64,000 nucleotides of DNA from Struthio camelus (lineage: Eukaryota > Chordata > Aves > Struthioniformes > Struthionidae), in assembly GCF_040807025.1 (NCBI RefSeq), contig NC_090964.1:2542001-2606000 (forward strand). Direction: 5' to 3'. Position 1 is the stretch's first letter. Every line of letters begins with the position of its first letter. A program made the translations under genes and the position numbers. The notes beneath the pieces were generated by a model. It saw only the letters and a program-made list of their open reading frames with translations, was not told where the DNA came from and ran no database searches. This document shows positions 63,690 to 64,000 of the stretch, in pieces.

Positions 63690-64000
63690 ATGCTGATCTT
63701 TGAAAGGACCTCACAAAACTGAGAATGGGCAAATAGGTGGCAGTGTCGATAAATATAAGGGAATTCATCTAGAGAGAAATAATCTAGACCACTTCTACAG
63801 AGCTGGGAACAAACAGTTATAACTCAGGGAAGAGATCTTGGGAACATCATTGATATCATCAGTTTAGTATGCAGTGACATTGAAAAAGCCTACAAAATTT
63901 TGAGCGCCATCAGGAATGACATTGAGAATAGGACAGATTGGTTTGTTTGTTTGTTTGTTTGACTGTATACAAAGCCTTGTTACACCCACATCTTCAGTAC
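63690..64000 (+). mobile_element. Ancient CR1 fragment running off the window end
   Basis: The decayed C-terminal order can be followed: 'LGTS' and 'EKAYKILSAIRNDIE'-like sequence near 63.88-63.93 kb, and 'YKALLHPHLQY'-like at the end, the counterpart of 'ALVRPHLEY'. A GTTT tetranucleotide repeat (63941-63960) interrupts it. Confidence 0.6.

Noticed and set aside
1..64000. CRISPR arrays, operons, phage or plasmid features
   Set aside because: The sequence is vertebrate in character. The short tandem repeats are microsatellites or CR1 tails.

Overview
The window looks like bird nuclear DNA. Nearly all recognisable repeats are CR1 non-LTR retrotransposons, and the younger ones end in the octamer tail ATTCTGTG typical of avian CR1. 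The only confident protein-coding gene is an intact serotonin receptor, HTR1D, whose coding part is a single uninterrupted frame on the minus strand (12112-13248). The rest is AT-rich noncoding DNA with CR1 copies of several ages. These range from very decayed fragments shared with other reptiles to copies with reading frames of 300-650 codons.

Layout. 1-3.6 kb: nothing recognisable. 3.6-8 kb: three decayed or moderately old CR1 fragments. 12.1-13.3 kb: HTR1D. 14.9-23.5 kb: old CR1 relics, including a clear nested insertion in which a minus-strand CR1 (21.8-23.2 kb) splits an older plus-strand CR1. 26.0-26.9 kb: a strong CpG island. On the minus strand it holds a TATA-like/GC-box pair and a consensus 5' splice donor, and I infer it is the distal promoter and noncoding first exon of HTR1D. 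29.7-30.7 kb: a 5'-truncated CR1 with an open 303-codon frame. 33-38.7 kb: two more old CR1 fragments.

39.3-56.0 kb holds the most striking structure. Two arms of 4,482 bp (39273-43754 and 51533-56014) lie in inverted orientation around a 7,778-bp spacer. Every pair of matching positions sums to 95287, so there is no net indel anywhere. I found one base difference (42339 A against 52948 C). Each arm carries a nearly complete CR1 ORF2 (endonuclease and reverse transcriptase), a short opposing CR1 tail, and about 1.6 kb of CR1-flanking sequence. Immediately outside the left arm sits an isolated 60-bp piece of CR1 ORF2 that is identical to 42031-42090. The inner edge of the arms falls exactly in the CR1 3' octamer tail. 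The spacer contains another mosaic of internal CR1 shards (45.84-46.08 kb), a diverged 66-bp direct repeat, an ancient amniote repeat and an older CR1 (49.3-50.9 kb).

56-64 kb is mostly unremarkable, with two protein-like but unidentified open segments and two old CR1 pieces. I see no bacterial-type operons, CRISPR arrays or tRNA/rRNA genes. Apart from HTR1D, most open frames are CR1 (sense or antisense), CpG-island artefacts, or frames that lack an ATG.
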